The notes beneath the pieces are model-generated. The model searched no databases. It saw only the letters and a list, made by a program, of their open reading frames with translations, and was not told the origin of the DNA. Positions 46,001-54,499 of a DNA stretch of 64,000 bases are shown here, one piece after another. Source of the stretch: Brachionus manjavacas (taxonomy: Eukaryota; Rotifera; Eurotatoria; Ploima; Brachionidae); NCBI GenBank assembly GCA_019054805.1, contig JAHQIY010000025.1, positions 62,001-126,000 on the forward strand. Reading direction: 5' to 3'. Each line of letters starts with the position of its first letter. The stretch's first letter is position 1. Position numbers and translations under genes: made by a program.

Positions 46001-48592
46001 ATACAAAAAAAAATCTTAAAGAATATGTTAAATCATTTTTTAATCAAATAAAAAAGTAAGTGACAAAATCAATTATAATATATTCAATTAAATGTAGATT
46101 TCAAAATAAAAATTATTTTTAATGTTATTCAAATTTTTTTTATATTGATAAAATTTTCTTAAAATTTATTTTTTTTCGAAACTGAAAAAAATATTTGAAA
46201 CATCGCACTTTTTCAGTGTTATTTCAACAGTGGATACATTTTGTAATTCAAACACAAAAAAATAAACCAATTTAATTATTAAATATCTTCTTAAAAGTCA
46301 AATTTTAGAATTTACTTTAGTTTTGTGTCATTAGTTTAAGAGCCAAATCTGTTTTTTGAGTTTTTGACCAACTCTGATTTAAATTTTGCTTAATCTGATT
46401 TAATTTAGATTTTATCAAAATTTTTAAAATAAATTAATTTTATGTATCTTGGCGCAATTTTGTAATTCCAATTAATAATAATCGAAATGAGTTAGTTCCA
46501 AAATTAAGGAAGAGTTTGAAAAAAACATTAATAATGTGAACGTCACCACACTATTCATGGAAAAATTTTCTCATTATGAGTACGAGTTTGAGTGCTTTGC
46601 ACCCGATTAGTAAGTATGAGTGATTCACTCAAAATTAAATTTTCTAATTAAATTTTCATTCCACTCAAAATTTGAGTGAATCACTCACATTCAAAAAAGA
46701 AATAAGTGAAAATTTTTCTATTTTTTAATTAATTTGAATGTTAAGATAATTCAATTGAATTAAATTCTATAAAAAATGAAGGTTTTAACTCACTACCACA
46801 ACCTAATGTTAAAAAATTTACCTATAGAGACTTTATTTGAAATAAGTCAACTCTTTAACATGACATTTAAGATAATTTTGGGTAAAAGTAAATGGTCATC
46901 TAAGTGATCAATACCTTATTAAAGCAGGAGTTCCACAAGAGTCAGTTCCACAAGAGAAAGTGACACTTGTTTTTAGCATTTTCATAAATGGCATACCAAA
47001 AGGAAACAAAACAAATTGTCAATACTCTCTTCTTTTTTTGCAGATGATTTGGCTACTTTTTTTTTTTTTTAAAAAGATAGGAAAGTTTTCAAACATGATT
47101 AATAACTACCTTAAAGAAGTTGAAAGATGGCTTTTCAAATGAAAAAAGGAAATTTTATACTGAAAAGTCATGTTACATGATCTTCGAGAAAAAAACTAAA
47201 ATAAAAATCAATCTTGACCTTAAAATTAATGGTAACAATTTAAATAATCAGGAAAAAGTTAAGTTTTTAGTTTTTAGGCACCACATTGGACTCAAAACTT
47301 ACCTTTGATCCTAAGGCTTTTTCTGTTCGAATTTTCTTTTTCATTAGACTTAGATTTATTTATCCTTTTTACTTTTTTTATTCTTCATTATTCTGAAGGA
47401 GAATTCGCTCGGTACGGACAAACTATAGACAAAAAAATAAATATCTGAATAAGAGCTTTTTTTTTAAAATGAAAATTTTGATCCATCCCCTATCAACAAC
47501 AAACTTTTATGTTTATTTGCATTTTAATAGTGAAAAAATTATTTTTTATTTCATTATTAAATTAAAAATTTATATTAATTAAATGCGAAATTTAAAAATT
47601 TTACACTTAAAATAAATCAACAAAAAGACAATTAAAAAAGAGGTTTTTTTTAATTTTAAACAAAAATTTTGGTTATTTTTACATAAAAAAATAAAAATCT
47701 TCAGAAAAGCTAAAACATAACTTGTGTGAAAATACTCCCAATAAATACCTTATTTTTTTATTTCCGATTCAGCACCTTAAATTACAGAGAATAATGAATT
47801 TTTAGTGTTTAGAAGAACACAATGAGATTTTAAGAATAGAAAAAAAATTTAATTTAATGATGATTTTGAAAAACCTTTTTTTTCTTTTACTTAAAAAAAA
47901 GAAAATTTTACATTTTTCAATATTAATAAACTTAAAGAAAAAAAAATTTCAATAAAATATTACTGTTAATTGAATGAATTTTTATAATATTATCTTTATT
48001 CTATAAAATATTTAAAAAAAATTCCTTTGATGAGCTATTTATTATTTAAGATTATTGTCCTGTTGTACTTAACCATTTCTTTAGTCAAAATATTATTTTT
48101 TATATTTTAATTTATAAAGTTGTGCCAAAATTTATCCGACACCTGTAAAGACAAATATTTTAGCTATTTAGTAAAATTTTGTTTACATTTTGTCTTTTTT
48201 CTAAAAATGTTCTAATTAAATTTTTTTTTTTTATAATCAAATTGGAATTTTCAAGACTCAACAACTCAAAATTCAAATGTAATTCAAATAATTAAAATAT
48301 GCGTGCAAGAGTTGCCACCAGCTCATTATCTCACTTTGAAATATCTAATGGAACACTTATACAAGTATTTATCATTGTGTAGAAAGGTACATTTGGTAAT
48401 CTGATTTTTTTTAGAGTATCGAAATACAGCTCTAAGAATCAAATGAATTACGAAAATCTAGCCATAGTATTTGGTCCAACTCTAATGCGTTCAATAAATC
48501 CTGATCCAATTCTTGCTTTAAAAAATACTCACAAAGAGCAAAAAATTACCGAACTGTTGATTGCAAATTGTTCGGTTATTTTTGATAAATAA
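43016..48592 (+). CDS. CHN: Chimaerin: SH2, C1 and RhoGAP domains, six exons
   Basis: Rac-GTPase-activating protein of the chimaerin family, recruited by phosphotyrosine and diacylglycerol. Coding exons: 43016-43028, 43086-43127, 43198-43253, 43304-44456, 48256-48364, 48415-48592, joining in phase to 516 residues. The N-terminus keeps IPVWKTYLYQLQ, as in vertebrate chimaerins. The SH2 domain (about 48-130) has FLVRES with the phosphate-binding Arg. A Gln-rich linker follows. The C1 domain (about 259-309) begins HRFKAQNFKGPHWCDFC and keeps the His/Cys zinc pattern. The RhoGAP domain (about 318-516) has GLYRVSG with the arginine finger near 359, LPPAHYLTLKYLMEHL, and NLAIVFGPTLMR. The third intron (43254-43303) starts with GC (GCAAGT), a GC-AG intron fixed by frame on both sides. 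The fourth intron is 3.8 kb and holds repeats. The vertebrate protein is about 460 residues; the extra length is mostly the linker. Confidence 0.93.
44540..45560. repeat. Repeat-bounded element in the chimaerin intron
   Basis: The left edge (about 44540-44630) has GTCCTTTTGTGTCCTTTACT, then TTAAATATTGTCCTTTAGTG. The right edge (about 45390-45560) has the reverse complement repeated about three times as a 50- to 70-nt direct array (AAGTAAAGGACACAAAAGG). Between them is an unusually G/C-rich island (44960-45140) with the hairpin GCCCGTTTAA/TTAAACGGGC. This looks like a DNA element with complex terminal repeats. I see no coding region and do not know the family. Confidence 0.55.
45780..45880. 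repeat. Short inverted-repeat element
   Basis: CGGGTACTTAG near 45787 is matched by CTAAGTACCCG near 45866, with GGTATGGGT-type words inside. This is a small palindromic element or MITE remnant inside the chimaerin intron. Confidence 0.4.
46605..46700. repeat. Palindromic element with GAGTGAATCACTC arms
   Basis: GAGTGATTCACTCAAAATT is followed about 40 nt later by CACTCAAAATTTGAGTGAAT and CACTCAC. The block folds back on itself. It is a MITE-like or simple palindromic repeat inside the chimaerin intron. Confidence 0.4.
46770..47430 (+). mobile_element. Decayed LINE fragment in the chimaerin intron (+)
   Basis: Same family as 26.4-27.1 kb and 61.6-63.2 kb. Frames read LMLKNLPIETLFEISQLFNM, then after a gap FSIFINGIPKGN followed in another frame by the FADD-type box (YSLLFADDLATFF split by a frameshift). 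Then NNYLKEVERWLF and TEKSCYMIFEKKTKIKINLD follow. The 3' end has TTCTGAAGGAGAATTCGCTC near 47390. Multiple frameshifts make it inactive. Confidence 0.75.
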
Positions 48593-48750
48593 AAATTAAT
48601 TAAACTCAATAAGACATTTTTATGAAGAACTTTTTTAAATTATTTTTTCTAAAGATAAAATTTTTATAAAATTTCAATTTTTAAATTGCACAAAATCAAC
48701 AAATTGAATTGTTGTCTAATTAAGTATCTTAAATTTAGATTAATTAATTA

Positions 48751-48762
48751 TTTCCTGCAGAA
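48751..48762 (+). promoter_or_regulatory. Acceptor-like site just before the TMEM14 start
   Basis: TTTCCTGCAG ends at 48760, two nt before the start codon and about 170 nt after the chimaerin stop. It has the form of a strong 3' splice site. With no room for a normal first exon that I can see, it could be a spliced-leader trans-splice acceptor, or the end of a 5' UTR intron whose first exon lies in the chimaerin 3' region. Confidence 0.4.
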
Positions 48763-49136
48763 ATGAGCCAAAATATTTCGCGAACAGACTTTTTAAGTTA
48801 TGGCTATGGTATGGCCATCGTAGCCGGTGGTTTAATTGGTTATTTTAAAGCTAGTAAGACCACTCTATGATATCTTATGTTTACTTTTAATCTTATTTAT
48901 CAGACAGCATTCCATCGTTGGCAGCTGGTCTGGCATTTGGTGCTGCAGCAACTTATGGTGCCGTTCTCACATCACAAGATCCGAGACGATTTCATTTAGG
49001 TTTAGTGACCAGTGTGGTATTGCTTGGAGTTATGGGTATGAGATTTTGGAGAACTGGTAAATTGATGCCAGCTGGTCTCATGGCTGCATTGTCATTGGCA
49101 CAAACAGCTCGACTTGGAATGAGAGTTTCCAATTGA
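48763..49136 (+). CDS. TMEM14: TMEM14-family small membrane protein, two exons
   Basis: Small multi-pass membrane protein of the TMEM14 (UPF0136) family. In vertebrates, TMEM14C moves porphyrin precursors in the mitochondrial inner membrane. Exon 1 is 48763-48853 and exon 2 is 48904-49136, joined in phase 1 across a 50-nt intron to give 107 residues, the usual family size. It has YGYGMAIVAGGLIGYFKA in the first helix. Gly/Ala-rich LAAGLAFGAAATYGA and VTSVVLLGVMGMRF form later helices, then KLMPAGLMAALSLAQTARLG. The conserved small-residue pattern and the GxMPAG stretch fit the family. It follows chimaerin closely on the same strand. Which TMEM14 paralog it matches is not clear. Confidence 0.88.
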
Positions 49137-49504
49137 ACTTTTTATTTCAAAATTTAAAATTTTTAAATTTCAATAAAATTTAAATTAAAATAAATTATAG
49201 AATTGAACGATCGTGAAGCATATTCGTTTTTAGATCTCAATTTTACTCTTACACTTAAAAGATTTTCCATGAAAAAAATTTAAGGGATAAAGATAGACCA
49301 GAAACAGAACACAATGAAAAAGTTTTTATTTTTTCATTAATTTATTTATTAATTCATTGATTTAAAAGCAGTTTTTGCATTTTTCAAAATAAAATTTAAA
49401 ATAAAAAATAATTTTGATCAACTATTAACATTATTTTTTTATTTAACAAAAAAATAAAAATAAATTAAACTTTTTAAAAATGTCATAAATTTATAACATT
49501 TTTT
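49137..49504. other. Non-coding spacer
   Basis: 3' flank of TMEM14. A/T-rich, nothing recognised. Confidence 0.4.
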
Positions 49505-50600
49505 TTCCTTTTCACTCCTTGTGGTCATTACTTTTGATTTCCACTCGAAGTCTTTACCCTTGCTTCTCCCCATTTCAATGAGCGTGATTGTTGACCTCCG
49601 TGTTACTGCTGGTCGTCCTTCCTTATTAAGTTAACTATCTTCTGTGGCAGGATATAGGAATTAAAATGGTTCTCTGTGTATGCAATCAAAGGCTTTCTTG
49701 AAATCAATGAAGTTAAGATACACGGGGCTATTCCATTCCAGACTTTGTTCTATGATAGTCTTAAGTGTAAATATATGGTCTATGCATCCTCTACCTCGTC
49801 CAAATCTCGCTTGTTCTTCTTTAAATATAACATCCAAGGAGTTTTTGATTCTTTCCAGTATTATGCTGCAGAACGCCTTGCTTGCTATTGGTAAAAGTGT
49901 TAATTCCTCGCAAATTGTCACAAATCATTTTGTTACCTTTCTTAGGGAACTTGACTATTAGGCCTTTTGACCAGTCCTCTGGTATAATTTCTTGCCGCCA
50001 TATCTTGATGAAGAGGTCTTGTAATATCCCTATTGTGATCCTACTGTCACCTTTTATCATTTCTGCTGTGACTCTATCAATATCCGGGGCTTTTGTGTTT
50101 TTCAGAGCCTTTATTGCTACTTTTCTAAAGTGCTCAACCTATCTTTGTCAACGAGACATGGGAAATGATAGCTGAAAAAGGGAAAATCAGAGCGAAAATG
50201 CTTCAAGCAAAATCCGACCGAATCCGCGAAAAATTAGAAACATCATATGGAATAAAGAACAGGCTTGTGAAGAAAGGTGCAGGGCATGATAAGAGGAACT
50301 ATATAAACCAGTGTGCTAGTGGAGCAGAAGAAGTCAGCTCAAAAGGGGGCCTACATAAATAACGCAAGATCCCTAATTCGATATGTAGCTCTTCACAAAA
50401 AAGAACAGCATTAGTGAAAGACAAAAAAGGTCGTAGCCTAATGGCTGAAAAAGAGCAAGGGCAAAGATCGGTTATAACAAACATAAGCAAAGTAAAATTC
50501 ATGACCAAATTTCAAAATTTCAAATTTATTAATAATTGTACCTTTTCTATCCTAGTGATAATGGTGAGGCACTCATCTTCTTCTCTAGTTCCTTTTTGAA
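49505..50600 (-). mobile_element. LINE copy with inverted 5' segment
   Basis: A third type of non-LTR element. On the minus strand, 49640-49505 reads GRPAVTRRSTITLIEMG then KDFEWKSKVM, like the extreme C-terminus of its ORF2. Then 50060-49661 reads IIPEDWSKGLIVKFPKKGNK, EEQARFGRGRGCIDHIFTLK and YLNFIDFKKAFDCIHRE, the reverse transcriptase fingers and palm motif A, with one frameshift. The section between motif A and the C-terminus is deleted. The segment at 50160-50600 is on the opposite strand and encodes the linker before the RT (SDRIREKLETSYGIKNRL, AEEVSSKGGLHK, VKDKKGRSLMAEKEQGQR). The 5' part is thus inverted relative to the 3' part, as in twin priming. Confidence 0.75.
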
Positions 50601-51077
50601 CAACGACTCAAATCTGACACAGATGTAACTGCATCGAGTTTATCATTCTACACCGCAATTATAGAATCTGAATTAAACCAGAACATTTTTTGGAGATCAA
50701 CTTAAACAGATTTGATAGCTTTCTTTTTAATACCTAATAAACCAAAAATCAACAATACATTCCTAAAATTGATTCAGACTTTGACTTTAAAAAAATTTGA
50801 GACTTAGATTCCATTAAATACAAAAAAAAGGCCTTTTGAAGTTGATAATCAATTAAAAATATCATTCTATTCAAATAGTTTATCTGTAGATAGTAAAATT
50901 ATTTCGAATTTATTTTAAATTTTAATGTAACATCTTTTTCATGTTATGATGATTTAAAAAATAAAATTTTTGAAAAATTTTGAAAAAACTTTTCTCAATT
51001 CATTGATTAAATTAATTTTTAATTGGAATAATTGTTTAAAATAAAAACAAGTTAATTTATAATGTTATTATTAAATT
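50601..51077. other. Non-coding spacer
   Basis: No gene or repeat recognised. Confidence 0.35.
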
Positions 51078-51116
51078 TTGCGATTGCTATTTCGACTTTT
51101 AGTCTTCTTCAGGCAA
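51078..51116 (-). ncRNA. Hammerhead-ribozyme-like motif of a Penelope-like element
   Basis: On the minus strand the order is UUGC, CUGAAGA, a 4-bp stem (GACU AAA AGUC), GAAA, a two-pair stem with loop AGCA, AUC, then GCAA. This matches the minimal type I hammerhead layout: stem I UUGC/GCAA, core CUGANGA and GAAA, a very short stem III, and cleavage after the C of AUC. Such minimal hammerheads are known in the terminal repeats of Penelope-like elements, and a Penelope-like reverse transcriptase fragment lies 510 nt upstream on the same strand. One extra A sits between the core and stem II, so activity is uncertain. Confidence 0.45.
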
Positions 51117-51174
51117 TGGAAAAAAATTAAAATTTTTGATGCTTAAATTGTAAAAATAAAAAAGGATGATGAAA

Positions 51175-51585
51175 TTTAAATTACTAAGTTATTTAGATCA
51201 TTGTATTTAACTCTTGTTCGTCCTCTTTTGGAATTTGCGGTGCCTGTATTGTCTCCAATTCTTACTCCGGACTGTGAGATTTTAAAAGGATTCAACGCAG
51301 AGCTACGAAATTTGTTTCTTCAATTAGAAAAAAACCGTATGAAAGCAGATTGAATGCTTTGAACATTCCAAACCTGGCGGAAAGAAGAAAAAGAGGTGAT
51401 CTAATTCAAATATACAAGTTCATGCATGGAATAGAATTGGTTCAAAAAAGCAACAATTTTAATGTAACAAAAACCAAAGAAGAGGTCACTGCTTCAAATA
51501 TCACAAATAAATTTCGAGGCTCCAGCATAAAGATAACTTTTTATACAACAGAACAGCTTAGTCGCTGCCAAATCAATTAGTTGAT
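51175..51585 (+). mobile_element. LINE ORF2 C-terminal fragment (+)
   Basis: The first frame reads FRSLYLTLVRPLLEFAVPVL. After a one-base shift the second reads KPYESRLNALNIPNLAERRK and RGDLIQIYKFMHGIE. This is the same ORF2 C-terminal region as in the 4.1-kb LINE (compare YKSFVRPYLEFALAAWN and RRKRGD). The frameshift near 51290 and the missing 5' part show it is dead. It separates the Penelope-like fragment from the hammerhead-like motif. Confidence 0.8.
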
Positions 51586-51626
51586 GATTTGAAGAAAAAA
51601 ATAAAAGAAAAGAGTATTTTTTGGCT

Positions 51627-51975
51627 TTATTTATTAAATAAAATCCAATTTAAAAGTGATCTTATTAAAATAAATATATTTAAATCTAAAAAAATCACTG
51701 GGCTCTTTTTAACAATATTAAGTTTTAAATTACCAAAAGCTGATTCTAGGCTAGAAATTCCATTAACTGATATTATAAAAATATCATCTATGAATCTTAT
51801 ATAATGAAGTGGCAAATTCATTGCTAACCATTTCACTTCATAAATAGAAAGAAACACATTCGCAATTAAGTGGCCACATTTTGAACCCATAGCTATATCA
51901 ATGTAATGCCGATGGATCGGTTTTCCTAACAATAAGACAGATATAACATAAATAGCTGAATGCTTTAAATTATGC
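51627..51975 (-). pseudogene. Penelope-like reverse transcriptase fragment
   Basis: The minus-strand frame reads IAMGSKCGHLIANVFLSIYE then HYIRFIDDIFIIS, followed by VIFLDLNIFI. The pattern A-M-G-x-x-x-G-x-x-x-A-N-x-F then R-F-I-D-D-I-F with the catalytic Asp pair is that of Penelope-like elements rather than LINEs. Only the palm region is left, about 100 residues, and I found no GIY-YIG endonuclease. The frame continues a little upstream (to about 51975) before stops. Confidence 0.75.
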
Positions 51976-53406
51976 GAGTATATTCGGGCGCTTTACCTTA
52001 CCTTAATAAACCTTATGAGACTTCTGCAGCCCTGTATCGATGACTTTTGCAGCCTAAACCCATTCAGTTGGTTATGTTCAAAGTCTGTTGTTCAGCAATC
52101 GACTTGAATAACTTTTGCAGCTGATTCCGATTATAGAGTCACCTATTCGGCAGCTCTTCGAAGAGCTAACTTTATATCTTAAGATACTTTTTGAAGTATC
52201 AAAAGGTTCTAGTTTTTCTTCAGATCTCTGGATGACTTCTGCATCATTCCTTTAGTTTACCGAGAGACTTAAGTTAAATCGCTCGGATATATTTGCTCTA
52301 AATTTACTTTATTTCAAATACTAGATATCCAATAATGCAAAATTTAAGTTGTATTTATATTAAAAATTTAAACAAAATAATGAAGTAGTATTTTCAACTT
52401 TATAAAAAATAAAATTGTAAAAATTATTAAAATTTATTAAAATGTAAGGATAAATCTTAATTACATCAACAACTTGTTTATAGAAACTTTAAAATACATT
52501 GTCATTTAGAACTTTGTCAAGAATAGTTGCAAAAGCTTGAAAAGTTAAATGTCAAAATTCTATTTTATCCTTCAAAAAACCACAAATATTAAAGTGTGCA
52601 TCTCAATGATAAATATTAGTATAAATAACCCCAAAATCGCCTGAATATAACTCACTATTTTCTGGAAATTTAATTAAGCCAAGCTTTTGAATTTAGTTTC
52701 GAGAATCTTGGAAAAAAAAACTATTTTTTTTAACAAAAGGTTGAATGATCATATCTAGCAAAAATTTTAATTTAGAACTAGAATGCAGAAAAAAAATTGT
52801 CTATAAAAATACCTAAATATATATAAAATTAAATAGCAAACAATCAATTTTTTGACTTGGGCTTATTTTATTCAATAAATGCTTATTCAAGTTTTCATAC
52901 AAAGCTTTGGTCAATATTTTGATATTTCTAATAGTGCTTGTTGCCATTTGCTTGGTACACCAAAAACTTTTTCAATAATTTTACTCAAGCCAAATATTGT
53001 GCATGCTTTTTTGACGAATTTGTGTATGACTTCTACTACAAGTTCCTCTTAACCTAATGTCAATTACAAAATTTATAAATATTTTGACTTTAAATTTAAG
53101 CATAATTTTTTTAAACAAAAATATTTTTTTATAACAATTTAGATTCATTTGCATCTATTCTTATTGAAAAATTCATATCTGATTATCTTACATTATCTGA
53201 CAGAACATTAGCCCAAAACAGATATTAAAATAAAAAAAAATGAAGAAAATAAAAAAAATTAGTTTCTAAAATGGTTAATTTCTAAAGCACTAGAAAAAAT
53301 TAGTGTTTATTATATTTTCATTTAAGATATGGTGCCCCAGATGATAAAGGTAAGTCGGAGGTCTATTTATCCTCTAATTCAAGAGTCTCTGGGAGAAAAA
53401 GTAGAT
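51976..53406. other. Mixed non-coding stretch, probably old element debris
   Basis: 51980-52330 is less A/T-rich and repeats GACTTYTGCAGC-like words four times, with the perfect palindrome AGCTCTTCGAAGAGCT near 52153. It may be the rest of the Penelope-like element. On the minus strand near 52870-53040 a frame reads VIHKFVKKACTIFGLSKIIE then KVFGVPSKWQQALLEISK, protein-like but not recognised. The remainder is A/T-rich. Confidence 0.35.
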
Positions 53407-54496
53407 TACCGTAATTCCGTGTTGGGGAACGCGTGCATTAATACCCAAAGTCATATGTGAAGTGCATGCACAGACATTAACCCCTTCCATGTTAAAAAAA
53501 TACTATTAAAGGCTCGACGCACTACATGTGCAACTTTGGGTATTAATGTGTGATACTAATAAAAAAACCAAGTTTAAATGTCGAGTTAATAATCAAAAAA
53601 TCTTTTTAGAGCATCATTTTTATTTGAAATTTTCTGAAATATTAAAAAATAATTTTTTATATTTCAACTTTTAGGGCGACCATTCAAACAAAATTATGAA
53701 AATGTTTTTTAATATTAAAAATTATTTTTTTTATGCTTTTCTAGTTATAGATGAAGCTTTTTTTTTAAAGATTTAAAAAATCATACGATTTTTTTTTTCT
53801 TTTTTCACCATTGTTCAATGATGAAAATAATAATCCAGTACAAAAAGGAACAAATTGTTCAAACATTACAATTTCAAACCAGAATGAGGAAGTTATGCGT
53901 CGACATCTTCAAAGTTTAAACTTGAATAGAGTTGATATTACTCCAGTTGTAGTTTTAAACAAAGATGGGAGTGTTCGAAAGCCTCTTGGTAGGAAAAAGG
54001 GCTCAAAAAACAAATCATCAAAATAAGATTTTCAAATAGTATTTTTTTTTCATTTTAATTTTGTCTTTAAACGCCGCTCGTATAATTAATTCAAGACTTT
54101 GTCATATTATTTTAATATTTTAATTTTTATATTATTTTAAAAAAGCTGCATCTATAACTAGAAAAGCATAAAAAAAATAATTTTTAATATTAAAAAACAT
54201 TTTCATAATTTTGTTTGAATGGTCGCCCTAAAAGTTGAAATATAAAAAATTATTTTTTAATATTTCAGAAAATTTCAAATAAAAATGATGCTCTAAAAAA
54301 GATTTTTTGATTATTAACTCGACATTTAAACTTGGTTTTTTTATTAGTATCACACATTAATACCCAAAGTTGCACATGTAGTGCGTCGAGCCTTTAATAG
54401 TATTTTTTTAACATGGAAGGGGTTAATGTCTGTGCATGCACTTCACATATGACTTTGGGTATTAATGCACGCGTTCCCCAACACGGAATTACGGTA
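53407..54496. mobile_element. 1,090-bp element with about 356-nt terminal inverted repeats
   Basis: The left arm (53407 to about 53764) and right arm (about 54139 to 54496) are near-identical inverted repeats. The outer end is TACCGTAATTCCGTGTTGGG. The flanking 3 bp are GAT on both sides (53404-53406 and 54497-54499), a likely 3-bp target-site duplication. The arms contain sub-repeats: ATTAATACCCAAAGT occurs once in each arm, and the inner word TGGGTATTAATG forms a second palindrome within each arm. The core between the arms is about 375 nt and encodes a short AT-hook-type frame. The near identity of the arms suggests recent insertion. The superfamily is not identified. Confidence 0.85.
53811..54026 (+). 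CDS. Short AT-hook-like ORF in the core of the inverted-repeat element
   Basis: An open frame of 72 codons (53811-54026) without an ATG at its beginning; the first in-frame ATG is near 53895 and would give about 43 residues. It reads EEVMRRHLQSLNLNRVDITP then VVVLNKDGSVRKPLGRKKGS, ending KNKSSK. The tail is an AT-hook-like basic motif. It fills most of the space between the inverted repeats, so it may be the remaining 3' exon of a lost transposase or a small element protein. Whether it is expressed is unknown. Similar basic tails lie at 7.5 and 23.9 kb. Confidence 0.4.
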   Translation: MFNDENNNPVQKGTNCSNITISNQNEEVMRRHLQSLNLNRVDITPVVVLNKDGSVRKPLGRKKGSKNKSSK

Positions 54497-54499
54497 GAT

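Noticed and set aside
52153-52168. Perfect 16-nt palindrome AGCTCTTCGAAGAGCT as a protein-binding site
   Set aside because: It lies in decayed element debris and occurs once here, so there is no support for a regulatory role.
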